From Actinomycetales bacterium (GTDB lineage: Bacteria; Actinomycetota; Actinomycetes; Actinomycetales; Dermatophilaceae), in assembly GCA_016710385.1 (NCBI GenBank), contig JADJVX010000018.1, positions 434,001-498,000 on the forward strand: DNA of 64,000 nucleotides, read 5' to 3'. The translations under genes and the position numbers were made by a program. Positions 18,163 to 26,319 of this stretch are shown piece after piece. The notes below the pieces were generated by a model that saw nothing but the letters and a program-made list of their open reading frames with translations, made no database searches and was not told where the DNA came from. Within the stretch, counting starts at the first letter, position 1, and each line of letters starts with the position of its first letter.

Positions 18163-19367
18163 GGCATACCGTCCTCGTCGTCGAGCAGCCCGAACCAGCG
18201 GGCGGCGGTGTGGACGTCCTTGTCGCCCCGGCCGGACAGCGACACGAGCAGCACGGCGTCCGGCCCGAGCTCCCGCCCGAGGACCATGGCGCCCGCGAGA
18301 GCGTGAGCCGACTCGATGGCCGGAAGGATCCCCTCGGTGCGGCTGAGCAGCCGGAACGCCTCCATGGCCTCGTCGTCGGTCGCCGAGCGATACTCCGCCC
18401 GGCCGCTCTCGAAGAGGTGCGCGTGCTCGGGCCCGACGCTCGGATAGTCCAATCCCGCTGACACCGAGTGGGATTCGATGGTTTGGCCGTCGTCGTTCTG
18501 GAGCACATAGGTGGCCGCACCATGCAGAACCCCGCGGCTGCCACCCGAGAACCGGGCCGCATGCCGGCCGGACTCGACCCCGTCTCCCCCCGCCTCGACC
18601 CCGACCAAGCGCACGCTCGTGTCGTCGAGGAAGCGGTGGAAGATGCCCATGGCATTGGATCCTCCTCCGACACACGCGATCACCGCGTCGGGCAGGCGCC
18701 CGACGAGATCGAGCACCTGGGCTCGGGCTTCCACCCCGATGATCCGGTGGAAGTCGCGCACCATCTCGGGGAAGGGGTGCGGCCCGGTGACCGTGCCGAG
18801 CACATAGTGGGTGTCCTCGACATTGGCCACCCAATCGCGCAGTGCCTCGTTGACCGCGTCTTTAAGGGTCTGACTGCCGTTGGTCACCGCGACCACCTCA
18901 GCCCCGAGCAAGCGCATCCGGGCGACATTGAGGGCCTGCCGCTCGGTGTCGACTTTGCCCATGTAGACCACGCACTCCAGACCCAACAGCGCAGCCGCCG
19001 TGGCCGTGGCCACCCCGTGTTGACCGGCACCGGTCTCGGCGATGACCCGGCTCTTGCCCATCCGCTTGGTGAGCAGCGCCTGGCCCAGGACGTTGTTGAT
19101 CTTGTGCGATCCGGTGTGGTTGAGGTCCTCGCGCTTGAGGATCACCCGCGCGCCACCACAGTGCTCGGCGAAGCGGGGCACCTCGGTGATGATCGACGGC
19201 CGGCCGGTGTAGGTGCGGTGCAGCCGGTCGAGTTCGCCGACGAACTCCGGATCGACCAACGCCTTGCGGCGCACCTCGTCGAGTTGTTCCAGCGCCGGGA
19301 TGAGGGCCTCGGGAACATAGCGGCCCCCGAAGTCACCGAACCGACCGATCCCCGGCTGCGCCGTCAT
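18159..19367 (-). CDS. trpB: Tryptophan synthase beta chain
   Basis: A 402-aa PLP enzyme joining indole and serine to tryptophan. It begins GRFGDFGGRYVPEALIPAL. The PLP lysine lies in EDLNHTGSHKINN, and ETGAGQHGVATA, CVGGGSNAMG and the serine-binding SVSAGLDYPSVGPEH are present. ATGA overlap with trpC upstream and GTGA overlap with trpA downstream show a tight trpCBA transcript. Unusually, trpD, trpF/priA and trpG are not in the cluster. Confidence 0.97.
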   Translation of the reverse strand: MTAQPGIGRFGDFGGRYVPEALIPALEQLDEVRRKALVDPEFVGELDRLHRTYTGRPSIITEVPRFAEHCGGARVILKREDLNHTGSHKINNVLGQALLTKRMGKSRVIAETGAGQHGVATATAAALLGLECVVYMGKVDTERQALNVARMRLLGAEVVAVTNGSQTLKDAVNEALRDWVANVEDTHYVLGTVTGPHPFPEMVRDFHRIIGVEARAQVLDLVGRLPDAVIACVGGGSNAMGIFHRFLDDTSVRLVGVEAGGDGVESGRHAARFSGGSRGVLHGAATYVLQNDDGQTIESHSVSAGLDYPSVGPEHAHLFESGRAEYRSATDDEAMEAFRLLSRTEGILPAIESAHALAGAMVLGRELGPDAVLLVSLSGRGDKDVHTAARWFGLLDDEDGMP

Positions 19368-20251
19368 CGGCTGCTCCCCTTCTCGTTCGCATGGTCCGTC
19401 GCATCTGCCCTGACCTGGCCCGGTATGCCGTTCCGGTGGCCCTGTCGATCCGGTCGAGCCCGCACGGCGGCGAACCGTCCGACCGTTTCGGCCGGCTCCC
19501 CACCGGTGACGAGGGCTTCACCGACGAGGACGGCGTCGGCCCCGGCGTCGGCGTAGTCCTGCACATCGAGCACCCCGCGAATGCCGGACTCGGCGACGGC
19601 GACTGCGCCTGCGGGGATGAGGGGTCGCAGTCGCGCGAAGACGCCACGGTCCACCTCGAGAGTCTTGAGATTGCGGGCATTGACCCCGATCACGCGAGCC
19701 CCGGTGTCCACGGCTCGACGAGCCTCGTCGGCGTCGTGCACTTCGACCAGGGCCGTCATCCCGAGGCCCTCGGCCTGCTCGCGCATGGCGACGAGTTGGG
19801 TGTCGGTGAGCGCAGCGACGATGAGCAGGATGAGGTCGGCACCGAAGGCTCGGGCCTCGAGGATCTGGTAGGGGTCGACCATGAAGTCCTTGCGCAGAAC
19901 CGGGATCGACACGGCGGCCCGCACGGCGGCGAGGTCGGTCAGGCTCCCCCCGAACCGCCGCTGTTCAGTGAGGACGCTCACGGCGGTGGCGCCTCCCGCG
20001 GCATACGAGCACGCGAGAGCGGCCGGGTCGGGGATGTCGGCAAGCGCTCCCTTGCTGGGGCTCGAGCGCTTGACTTCGGCGATGACCGCTGTGCCACGGG
20101 CGTGGCGCAGAGCCGTCTCGGCGTCCAGGGCCGGGCGTTGGTCGGCGGCCCGGGCCTCGAGCGCCTCCCACGACAGGGTGGCCTGACGCGCGGTCAGATC
20201 GAGGCGCACGCCGGCGATGATGTCGTCCAAGACGGTGCAGGGAGGAGGCAC
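19364..20251 (-). CDS. trpC: Indole-3-glycerol phosphate synthase
   Basis: A 295-aa TIM-barrel enzyme cyclising CdRP to indole-3-glycerol phosphate. Key stretches are VIAEVKRSSPSKG (catalytic Lys and Glu), VSVLTEQRRFGGS, VLRKDFMVDPYQ, VEVHD, GVNARNLKTLEVD and AESGIRG. A C-terminal Arg/Gly-rich tail of about 35 residues is longer than usual. GTG 20251 is 6 bases behind TAGATT, so the transcript is probably leaderless and this is the promoter for trpCBA and the genes coupled behind it. Confidence 0.95.
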   Translation of the reverse strand: MPPPCTVLDDIIAGVRLDLTARQATLSWEALEARAADQRPALDAETALRHARGTAVIAEVKRSSPSKGALADIPDPAALACSYAAGGATAVSVLTEQRRFGGSLTDLAAVRAAVSIPVLRKDFMVDPYQILEARAFGADLILLIVAALTDTQLVAMREQAEGLGMTALVEVHDADEARRAVDTGARVIGVNARNLKTLEVDRGVFARLRPLIPAGAVAVAESGIRGVLDVQDYADAGADAVLVGEALVTGGEPAETVGRFAAVRARPDRQGHRNGIPGQVRADATDHANEKGSSR

Positions 20252-20257
20252 CCGCCC

Positions 20258-20263
20258 AATCTA
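20258..20263 (-). promoter_or_regulatory. trpC -10 box (leaderless)
   Basis: TAGATT, then six bases, then GTG. It sits in the 23-base gap after the DUF2752 gene and would drive trpCBA and the redox-lgt genes. No attenuator is visible because there is no leader. Confidence 0.5.
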
Positions 20264-20274
20264 CGTGGTGACGC

Positions 20275-20727
20275 TCAGACCGGGGAAAGCCAGTCCCAGC
20301 CGGGGAGATTGCGCAGCACCCAGAACGCCGCCAGCAGGCTGAGGGTCAGCCGCATAGCCCAGCCCAAGGGGTCGACCCGCAGCCGCGGTCGACCGCAGAC
20401 CCACCACAGCAGGACGGCGACGACCAGGCACACCGCGCCGGGCGCCACGAGGGGGTGTCGAGCCAGTGACTCGACCAGGTCGCCGTGCAGGAGCGCATGG
20501 AGCGATCGCAACCCGCCGCACCCGGGGCAATAGGCCCCTGTGAGAGTCAGGAAGGGACACGGCAGATAGCGGCCCGGCTGATTGGGGTCGACCCACCACA
20601 GGTATGCCGTGCCGGCCGCGAGTCCCGCGGCTGCGACGGCCCCGCGTGCCGACAACCGGGCCCGATGCGGCAGCGAGCCGACCTCCGCCGGGAGGTCGGC
20701 TCGCTGTCCGTGCTCGGGCCGGGTCAT
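20275..20727 (-). CDS. DUF2752 membrane protein
   Basis: A 150-aa protein with three hydrophobic segments and the family signature: PCPF, then TGAYCPGCGGLRSLHALLHGD. The paired cysteines (CPF...CPGCGG) are constant in the family; their role is unknown. ATG 20727 lies 4 bases after the stop of the RDD gene, so the two are co-transcribed, an association seen in other actinobacteria. Confidence 0.82.
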   Translation of the reverse strand: MTRPEHGQRADLPAEVGSLPHRARLSARGAVAAAGLAAGTAYLWWVDPNQPGRYLPCPFLTLTGAYCPGCGGLRSLHALLHGDLVESLARHPLVAPGAVCLVVAVLLWWVCGRPRLRVDPLGWAMRLTLSLLAAFWVLRNLPGWDWLSPV

Positions 20728-20731
20728 CGGC

Positions 20732-21331
20732 TCACTTGGAAACGGTGACCACGTAGGTGTTGAGGATTTTGTCGGCCCAGGTCTGGCGCTTGGCGTCCCA
20801 GAGCGGGGCGAGATAACCGATCGGCAGACCGCAGATGATGACATCGACGATGTGCACGACATCGCGCAACAGCGCCTTGCCGGTGCCGAGCGGCTGGCCC
20901 TGGGCGTCGACCAAGGAGATGCCGGCAACCCCGCGGCCGATCGTCTGTCCCTGGCCGCCCTTCATGCCTCGGTTCCAGACCCAAACGGCCAGCAGGAGGA
21001 TGGCACCCAGCAGCAACAGGATGACATTGCCTCCGCCGCTGCTGGTCGTGGACTGGCCATTGATGGTGACGACGGTGGTCTTGGGCAGGCCCACGAAGTA
21101 CAGGATGCTGCCGGGAATGGTCAGCGCGTAATCCACCAAGTAGCCCAGCGCCCGGGCCGGCCACTGGGCGAGCTGCCCACCAACATTGGCGCCGGAAGAC
21201 GGCATACCGTAGCCGCCGTCGCCGGGCGGAGGCGGTGGGGGGGCGCCGTAGCCACCGCCAGGCGGGGGCGGGGGTGCTCCGTAACCACCGCCTGGAGGGG
21301 GCGGGGGCGGGGGCGGAGTTCCGTAAGACAT
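20732..21331 (-). CDS. RDD family membrane protein with Pro/Gly-rich head
   Basis: A 199-aa protein. The first ~50 residues are Pro/Gly/Tyr repeats (blocks like PPPPPGGGYGAP), likely a flexible cytoplasmic tail. An RDD domain follows, beginning PARALGYLVDYALTIPGSILYFVG, with later GQTIGRGVAGISLVDAQG and a C-terminal helix pair. RDD proteins are membrane proteins of mostly unknown function, some proposed as ion antiporters. Upstream partner of the DUF2752 gene. Confidence 0.8.
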   Translation of the reverse strand: MSYGTPPPPPPPPGGGYGAPPPPPGGGYGAPPPPPPGDGGYGMPSSGANVGGQLAQWPARALGYLVDYALTIPGSILYFVGLPKTTVVTINGQSTTSSGGGNVILLLLGAILLLAVWVWNRGMKGGQGQTIGRGVAGISLVDAQGQPLGTGKALLRDVVHIVDVIICGLPIGYLAPLWDAKRQTWADKILNTYVVTVSK

Positions 21332-21498
21332 GTGAGGGCTCCCTCGAGAGTGGCGTCCTGGGACGAACGTGAAGCGACTTGATCAGCCTAACCAGACAGA
21401 GCCGGCATTGGGGGAACTTCGGGCAGGGCCACGCCGGTCGAGTCACCCCGTGCCCGCCGCCCAGGAGTGTGATTGGCCGGGGCCGCAAGACGCGACAG

Positions 21499-21524
21499 GG
21501 CTCCGGCGCAGATCCGCCGGAGCC
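21499..21524 (-). terminator. Hairpin terminator after the small membrane protein gene
   Basis: Perfect 10-bp arms, GGCTCCGGCG and CGCCGGAGCC, around a 6-base loop. It lies 18 bases beyond the stop of the minus-strand gene ending at 21542. No T-run follows, as is common in high-GC actinobacteria. Confidence 0.55.
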
Positions 21525-21541
21525 GCCACGTGCTGCGAGGA

Positions 21542-21763
21542 CTACTTGTGGGCAGCGCTCTTGTCGACGCCATAGCCGGCCATCGCCAGCACCTTGCCGG
21601 CGACGACCCCGGCCACGGCGATGACGGCGCCGATGATGAACAGCGGCTTGCTGGCCACCACGACGGCCCACGACATGACGACCGCTGCGACCAGCAGGAT
21701 CGCCACGGCGGTCCACGCGGCCGTGCTCTGGCCGTGGTTGTCGTGGTGAGTGTTGTCAGCCAT
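21542..21763 (-). CDS. Small HGxxPAAW-type membrane protein
   Basis: A 73-aa protein with a His-rich cytoplasmic N-terminus (HHDNHGQSTAAW) and two hydrophobic helices. The HGxSxAAW stretch is the mark of the actinobacterial HGxxPAAW family, here with T in place of P. These genes usually sit between trpE and trpC as here. AAGGAG lies 8 bases before the ATG, and the stop of the upstream membrane gene is 13 bases away, so they share a transcript. Function unknown. Confidence 0.8.
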   Translation of the reverse strand: MADNTHHDNHGQSTAAWTAVAILLVAAVVMSWAVVVASKPLFIIGAVIAVAGVVAGKVLAMAGYGVDKSAAHK

Positions 21764-21776
21764 CGATCGATCTCCT

Positions 21777-22415
21777 TCAACGACCGCCAGCGGGCGGCTC
21801 CTCATCTGGTGGGGCCATTGTGGCAGGTCCGTCGGACGTCGTGGCCGTTGGCTCCCCCATCGTCGGGTCGTGTCCCTCGGAGAGCGCATCCCACGCCGAC
21901 CTCACCCGGTCTTCCGGACCCGATCCGAGCGCGGGATCGCGCTCGAAACGATCCGAGAGACCCGCCCACCTCAGGGCAGCGCGCGCGGTGAACACGCCGC
22001 CCACGACTGCTGCAGCCGTGCTCACCAGTGCCAACCACCCGAGAGTGGTGGCGCTGCCGGTGGCTCCGACCGCGCCGGTTTGTCCGGTGAGTTCAGCCGC
22101 GCGCCGACCTACCGCCGCACCGGGGTCCAGGACCACCCGGGCTGCGAGGATCATCACACCGCACGCGGCGAGCACGAGCACGACACCGGCAGCTCGCCGG
22201 ATTCCCGGACCGCCCGTCGCCACTGCCACGAGGGCCGCGCCGACGACCAGCGCAAGCGCGATCGCCGCCGGTGCCCCTTGGGCGCCGGTGACCGTGACGA
22301 CGGCCGAGCCGAGCACGGGGTCGGACGACGCGCCAGTGGCCCAGGGCGCACCCGAGGTCAGCAGGAAGACGACGATGGGCGCTGCGACGATCGCCAGGGC
22401 GAGGCGTTTCGTCAC
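21777..22415 (-). CDS. Trp-biosynthesis-associated membrane protein (TIGR02234-like)
   Basis: A 212-aa membrane protein with four hydrophobic segments (first: LALAIVAAPIVVFLLTSGAPW) and a Pro/Glu/Gly-rich cytoplasmic tail. It fits the Trp_oprn_chp family by sequence pattern and by its place directly after trpE. The GTG start overlaps the trpE stop by four bases in GGTATGCCGTGA, the same junction word seen at trpB/trpA. No function is established; a role in tryptophan or precursor transport would be guesswork. Confidence 0.82.
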   Translation of the reverse strand: MTKRLALAIVAAPIVVFLLTSGAPWATGASSDPVLGSAVVTVTGAQGAPAAIALALVVGAALVAVATGGPGIRRAAGVVLVLAACGVMILAARVVLDPGAAVGRRAAELTGQTGAVGATGSATTLGWLALVSTAAAVVGGVFTARAALRWAGLSDRFERDPALGSGPEDRVRSAWDALSEGHDPTMGEPTATTSDGPATMAPPDEEPPAGGR

Positions 22416-23971
22416 GGCATACCTCCCGTGCTGCTGGGAGCCGACCGCATGCCCGCCGCAGCCCCGATGGCGCGGATGACAGCAGCCGCCTTGTGGTGAC
22501 ACTCCTCGTACTCGCGCTGCGGCACCGAATCGGCGACGATCCCAGCGCCGGCCTGCACGTATGCCGTGCCCTCGCGCACCACGGCGGTGCGGATTGCTAT
22601 CGCCAGGTCCATGTCACCGGCGAAGTCGAGATAGCCGACCACTCCGCCGTAGAGGCCGCGACGCAGCCCCTCGAACTCGTCGATGAGGGCCATGGCCCGC
22701 GGCTTCGGGGCCCCCGACAGGGTGCCCGCGGGGAAGGTCGCGACGAGGACGTCGTATGCCGTGGCCTCCTCGCGCAGGTGGCCGACCACCGTGGACTCCA
22801 GATGCATGATGTGGCTGTACCGGCGGATCGTCATGAACTCCACCGTGTCGACCGTGCCGGCCCGGCAGACCCGCTGGAGGTCGTTGCGGGACAGGTCCAC
22901 GAGCATGAGATGCTCGGCCCGCTCCTTGAGGTCGGCGGCGAGGTCATCGGCGTGTTCGACGTCCTGCTCGGGGGTCTTGCCCCGCGGGCGGGAGCCGGCG
23001 ATCGGGTGGGTGATGGCCTGGCGATCGGTGACCTTGATGAGAGCCTCCGGACTCGACCCGACGATGTCGTAGACCGAGCCGTCGGGGTGCGGCAGGCGCA
23101 GGTAGTACATGTAGGGACTGGGGTTGGACGCCCGCAGTGCCCGGTAGACGTCGAGGGTGTCCGCGGGGCAGGCGAGGGTGAACCTCTGCGACACGACGAT
23201 CTGGAAGGCGTCACCGGCCCGAATCGCCTCCTTGCACTGCTCGACGACGTCGTGGAAGGCCTCCTGGGTGTGCGAGGCAGTGACTGGCAGGTGCACGGGC
23301 TGCACCACGGCGACGGTGGAAGGAGCCGGCGCGGCGAGGTCGGCCGCCATCCGATCGAGGCGCTGGACGGCATCGGCGTAGGCCCACTCCACGCGCTCGT
23401 CGGTCGCGTCGTAGTTGACCGCGTTGGCGACCAGGAGCACGGACCCGTCGGCGTGGTCGAGCACGGCGAGGTCGGTCGCGAGGACCATGGCCAGCTCGGG
23501 AAGGTGCAACTCATCACGGCCGGTGTCCGGGACCCGCTCCCAACGGCGCACGGCGTCATAACTGATCGCCCCGACCATGCCTCCGGTGAGCGGCGGGAGG
23601 CCCTCGACTCGCTCGGTGCCAAGAATCGCGACGGTTTCGCGCAGCGCCACCGTGGGGTCTCCGCCGGTCGGGACACCAACGGGCGCAGTGCCGATCCACA
23701 GCGCCTGCCCGTCGCGCTCAGTCAACGTGGCGGCGGCCCGAGCGCCGACGATCGAGTAGCGCGACCACACGCCGCCGTGCTCGGCCGATTCCAGCAGGAA
23801 GGTGCCGGGTTCGCCCTTGGCCAGCTTGCGATAGACCCCCAACGGGGTTTCCCCGTCCGCCAAGAGCCGGCGCACCACAGGGATGACGCGGCGGGTGCGA
23901 GCCAGCTCGGCAAACGTGGGAAGCGTCGGCCACGTTGTGCCCCAGTCGAGTTCGGCGTGCAAGTCGCTCAC
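22412..23971 (-). CDS. trpE: Anthranilate synthase component I
   Basis: A 519-aa chorismate-utilising enzyme making anthranilate with a TrpG glutaminase subunit not encoded nearby. The N-terminal allosteric domain carries LLESAEHGGVWSRYSIVG, the Trp-feedback region (the LLES motif). The catalytic domain has FQIVVSQRF, the GSSPEALIKV segment, THPIAGSRPRGKT, HLMLVDLSRNDLQRV, FPAGTLSGAPKPRAM and IQAGAGIV-like VQAGAGIVADSVPQ. The GTG start overlaps the hisI stop (GTGA), linking histidine and tryptophan genes in one message; the stop overlaps the next membrane gene. Confidence 0.96.
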   Translation of the reverse strand: MSDLHAELDWGTTWPTLPTFAELARTRRVIPVVRRLLADGETPLGVYRKLAKGEPGTFLLESAEHGGVWSRYSIVGARAAATLTERDGQALWIGTAPVGVPTGGDPTVALRETVAILGTERVEGLPPLTGGMVGAISYDAVRRWERVPDTGRDELHLPELAMVLATDLAVLDHADGSVLLVANAVNYDATDERVEWAYADAVQRLDRMAADLAAPAPSTVAVVQPVHLPVTASHTQEAFHDVVEQCKEAIRAGDAFQIVVSQRFTLACPADTLDVYRALRASNPSPYMYYLRLPHPDGSVYDIVGSSPEALIKVTDRQAITHPIAGSRPRGKTPEQDVEHADDLAADLKERAEHLMLVDLSRNDLQRVCRAGTVDTVEFMTIRRYSHIMHLESTVVGHLREEATAYDVLVATFPAGTLSGAPKPRAMALIDEFEGLRRGLYGGVVGYLDFAGDMDLAIAIRTAVVREGTAYVQAGAGIVADSVPQREYEECHHKAAAVIRAIGAAAGMRSAPSSTGGMP

Positions 23972-24378
23972 TCTCGCCCCTCGTCGGGCGTCGGCACCGC
24001 GGCCTGGACGGCCGTCAGCGGGCGGGCGTCGAAGCAGCTGCGGTCCCCGGTGTGACACGCAGCCCCGACCTGCTCCACGCGGACCAACAGGGCGTCGCCA
24101 TCACAGTCCAGTGCCGCCGAGCGCACCCATTGCACGTGGCCGGAGGTATCACCCTTGCGCCAGTACTCCTGCCGCGACCTAGACCAGAAGGTGACCCGGC
24201 CCGTGCTGAGCGTGCGCGCGAGGGCCTGGTCATCCATCCACCCGAGCATGAGGACCTCACCGGTCTCGTCGTCTTGGATGATGGCGGCCACCAGGCCGGC
24301 CTTGTCGCGGGTGAGCAGCGACGCGACGGCTGGATCGAGTCGGGCAGGCTGCGGTGGCGGAGCGGAAACGGGGAGCAC
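23968..24378 (-). CDS. hisI: Phosphoribosyl-AMP cyclohydrolase
   Basis: A 136-aa enzyme opening the adenine ring of PR-AMP in histidine synthesis. The motifs LVAAIIQDDETGEVLMLGWMD, TFWSRSRQEYWRKGDTSGH and the metal-binding CDGDALLVRV...GAACHTGDRSCF are intact. It is the HisI-only form, with no HisE domain. The start is taken as GTG 24378, behind a CAGAAT box at six bases. Transcribed divergently from pabBC with 72 bases between starts; coupled to trpE downstream. Confidence 0.93.
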   Translation of the reverse strand: MLPVSAPPPQPARLDPAVASLLTRDKAGLVAAIIQDDETGEVLMLGWMDDQALARTLSTGRVTFWSRSRQEYWRKGDTSGHVQWVRSAALDCDGDALLVRVEQVGAACHTGDRSCFDARPLTAVQAAVPTPDEGRE

Positions 24379-24384
24379 CCCGCC

Positions 24385-24390
24385 ATTCTG
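24385..24390 (-). promoter_or_regulatory. Candidate hisI-trpE -10 box
   Basis: CAGAAT, six bases before GTG 24378 on the minus strand. It would give a leaderless hisI-trpE message without room for an attenuator. Confidence 0.35.
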
Positions 24391-24437
24391 CCGGTCCGAT
24401 CGCCGCGCGTCCCCCAGGCCGCTTCTGGCCGGTGTCC

Positions 24438-24443
24438 TAGCCT
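24438..24443 (+). promoter_or_regulatory. pabBC -10 box (leaderless)
   Basis: TAGCCT, 7 bases before GTG 24451. It supports that GTG over any of the longer upstream reading-frame starts, which would overlap hisI. Confidence 0.55.
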
Positions 24444-24450
24444 TGGCGCC

Positions 24451-26283
24451 GTGGAGGCCTTCGTCGACTTCCCGTGGTCGCCGGCCGGGCCCACGGGGCA
24501 GCTTGCTTTCGGCGAGCCGGTCGAGGTGATCCGGGCTGACTGTCTCGCCGAGGTGCGACCAGCACTCGCGGCAGTCCGTCGAGCGGCGATGGCCGGCCGG
24601 TATGCCGTGGGCTACCTCTCCTACGAGGCTGCGCCGGCCTTCGATCCGGCCATGCGGGTTCGTGCCGGTAGCCGAATCCCCTTGGTGTGGTTTGGGATTC
24701 ACGATGGTCCGCAGCTTCGGAACGAGATCCGGAGGCCCACGGCATACGCCTGCTCGGCCTGGCGGTCGGGAACCAATGAGGACCGGTATGGAGCATCCGT
24801 CACCCGGGTGCGCGAGGCCATCGCCCGGGGCGACACCTACCAGGTCAACTACACGATGCCGATGCATGCCCGCTTCGCCGGAGACCCGCTCGGGGCCTGG
24901 GCCGACCTGCGTCGCGCCCAGCACCACGGCTGGTTCGCCTACCTCGACATCGGGTCGCACGCGGTCGCATCCGTCTCCCCCGAGCTCTTCTTCACCTGGG
25001 ACGGCGCAGAGGTGGTGACCCGCCCGATGAAGGGCACCCGCTCACGCAGCCCTGAGCCAGCCCGTGACGCGACCTTGGCGCGGCAACTGCGCACCAGCGC
25101 CAAGGACCGCGCCGAAAACCTCATGATCGTCGACCTGCTGCGCAACGATGTGGCCCGGGTGAGTCGCCCGGGCTCGGTTCAGGTGCCCGCGTTGTTCCAG
25201 ATCGAGGACTATCCGACGGTCTGGCAAATGACCTCGACGGTCACCGGACAGGGGCGCGACGGGCTGTTCGTCGACGACATCATCGCCGCGCTCTTCCCCT
25301 GCGGGTCGGTCACCGGGGCCCCGAAAGTGCGCACCATGGAGCTCATCACGGATGTCGAGGATCGTCCCCGGGGCGTCTACTGCGGCGCCGTCGGGGTCGT
25401 CTGGCCGGGCGGGACTGCGGCCTTCAACGTCGCCATCCGCACACTCATCGTCGACCGCGACGCCGGACTCGCGAGGTATGACGTCGGCGGCGGCGTCGTC
25501 TGGGACTCCGACGGCGCCACCGAACACGCCGAGGCCCTGGCGAAGGCCGCCGTGCTCGCGCAGACCCAGCGGGACGCCGGGCTCCTGGAGACGATCCGGG
25601 TCGAGCGCGCAGTGGTCGTGCTCCGGGACCGACACCTGGACCGGTTGGCCGCGTCCGCTGCCTGGTTCGGGCGGCCGTTCGACCGATCGCTGGCGGCGCG
25701 CCTTCTCGACGACCTGGCGGCCGAGACCGGCACTCACGCCGTCAGGTGCGACGATCCCGAGCCGGGCGCGACGCCCGCCGACACCGCGGCGCTGCGCGTT
25801 CGGTTGGTCCTGGGTCCGGACGGCACCCTGAGCATCGACAGCACTGCGTTGGACGAACCCTTCGGGATGCCGTGTGCCCCGCACACCGACGTGGCGCGAC
25901 ACGTCGCGCTGGCCCGCCGGCCGGTCGATTCGACCGATCCATGGCTGCGGCACAAGACCACTGCCCGCACGGCATACGAGCGCCTGCGACGCGAAGACCA
26001 CGGCCTCTTCGACACCCTGCTGTGGAACGAACGCCGGGAGCTCACCGAGTTCACCATCGGCAACCTCGTCCTGGATCTCGGGGGCGAGCTGGTGACACCG
26101 CCCGAAGACTGCGGTCTGTTGCCGGGGACGCTGCGTGCGGAACTCCTCGAGTGCGCAGCAGCTGGTCGGCCAGTCGTCGAGCGGGTCCTCACCCGGGAGG
26201 ACCTCACCGCAGCTCAGGCGATCTGGCTGGTCAACGCCGTCCGCGGCTGGGTGCCCGTGGTCTTCCTCGACTCGGGAGCATAA
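24451..26283 (+). CDS. pabBC: Aminodeoxychorismate synthase I / ADC lyase fusion
   Basis: A 610-aa two-domain folate-pathway enzyme. Residues 1-~375 are PabB: GRYAVGYLSYEAAPAFD, the chorismate-binding core with GDTYQVNYTMPM, SPELFFTWDG, RPMKGTRSR, ENLMIVDLLRNDVARV and FPCGSVTGAPKVRTM. From ~385 a PabC-like class IV aminotransferase fold follows, starting LLETIRVERA, with the PLP lysine in RHKTTARTAYE, EFTIGN and LLPGTLRAELL. The protein would convert chorismate plus ammonia to ADC and then to p-aminobenzoate. No pabA is nearby. Start GTG 24451 is set by the TAGCCT box. Convergent with the ABC exporter genes, 36 bases apart. Confidence 0.92.
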   Translation: MEAFVDFPWSPAGPTGQLAFGEPVEVIRADCLAEVRPALAAVRRAAMAGRYAVGYLSYEAAPAFDPAMRVRAGSRIPLVWFGIHDGPQLRNEIRRPTAYACSAWRSGTNEDRYGASVTRVREAIARGDTYQVNYTMPMHARFAGDPLGAWADLRRAQHHGWFAYLDIGSHAVASVSPELFFTWDGAEVVTRPMKGTRSRSPEPARDATLARQLRTSAKDRAENLMIVDLLRNDVARVSRPGSVQVPALFQIEDYPTVWQMTSTVTGQGRDGLFVDDIIAALFPCGSVTGAPKVRTMELITDVEDRPRGVYCGAVGVVWPGGTAAFNVAIRTLIVDRDAGLARYDVGGGVVWDSDGATEHAEALAKAAVLAQTQRDAGLLETIRVERAVVVLRDRHLDRLAASAAWFGRPFDRSLAARLLDDLAAETGTHAVRCDDPEPGATPADTAALRVRLVLGPDGTLSIDSTALDEPFGMPCAPHTDVARHVALARRPVDSTDPWLRHKTTARTAYERLRREDHGLFDTLLWNERRELTEFTIGNLVLDLGGELVTPPEDCGLLPGTLRAELLECAAAGRPVVERVLTREDLTAAQAIWLVNAVRGWVPVVFLDSGA

Positions 26284-26319
26284 GGGCAGGCGGTGAGTGC
26301 GTCGGCACCAGGCCGCAGC

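Noticed and set aside
22416..24378. A transcription attenuator before trpE
   Set aside because: trpE overlaps hisI and the hisI promoter seems leaderless, leaving no leader peptide or alternative hairpins.
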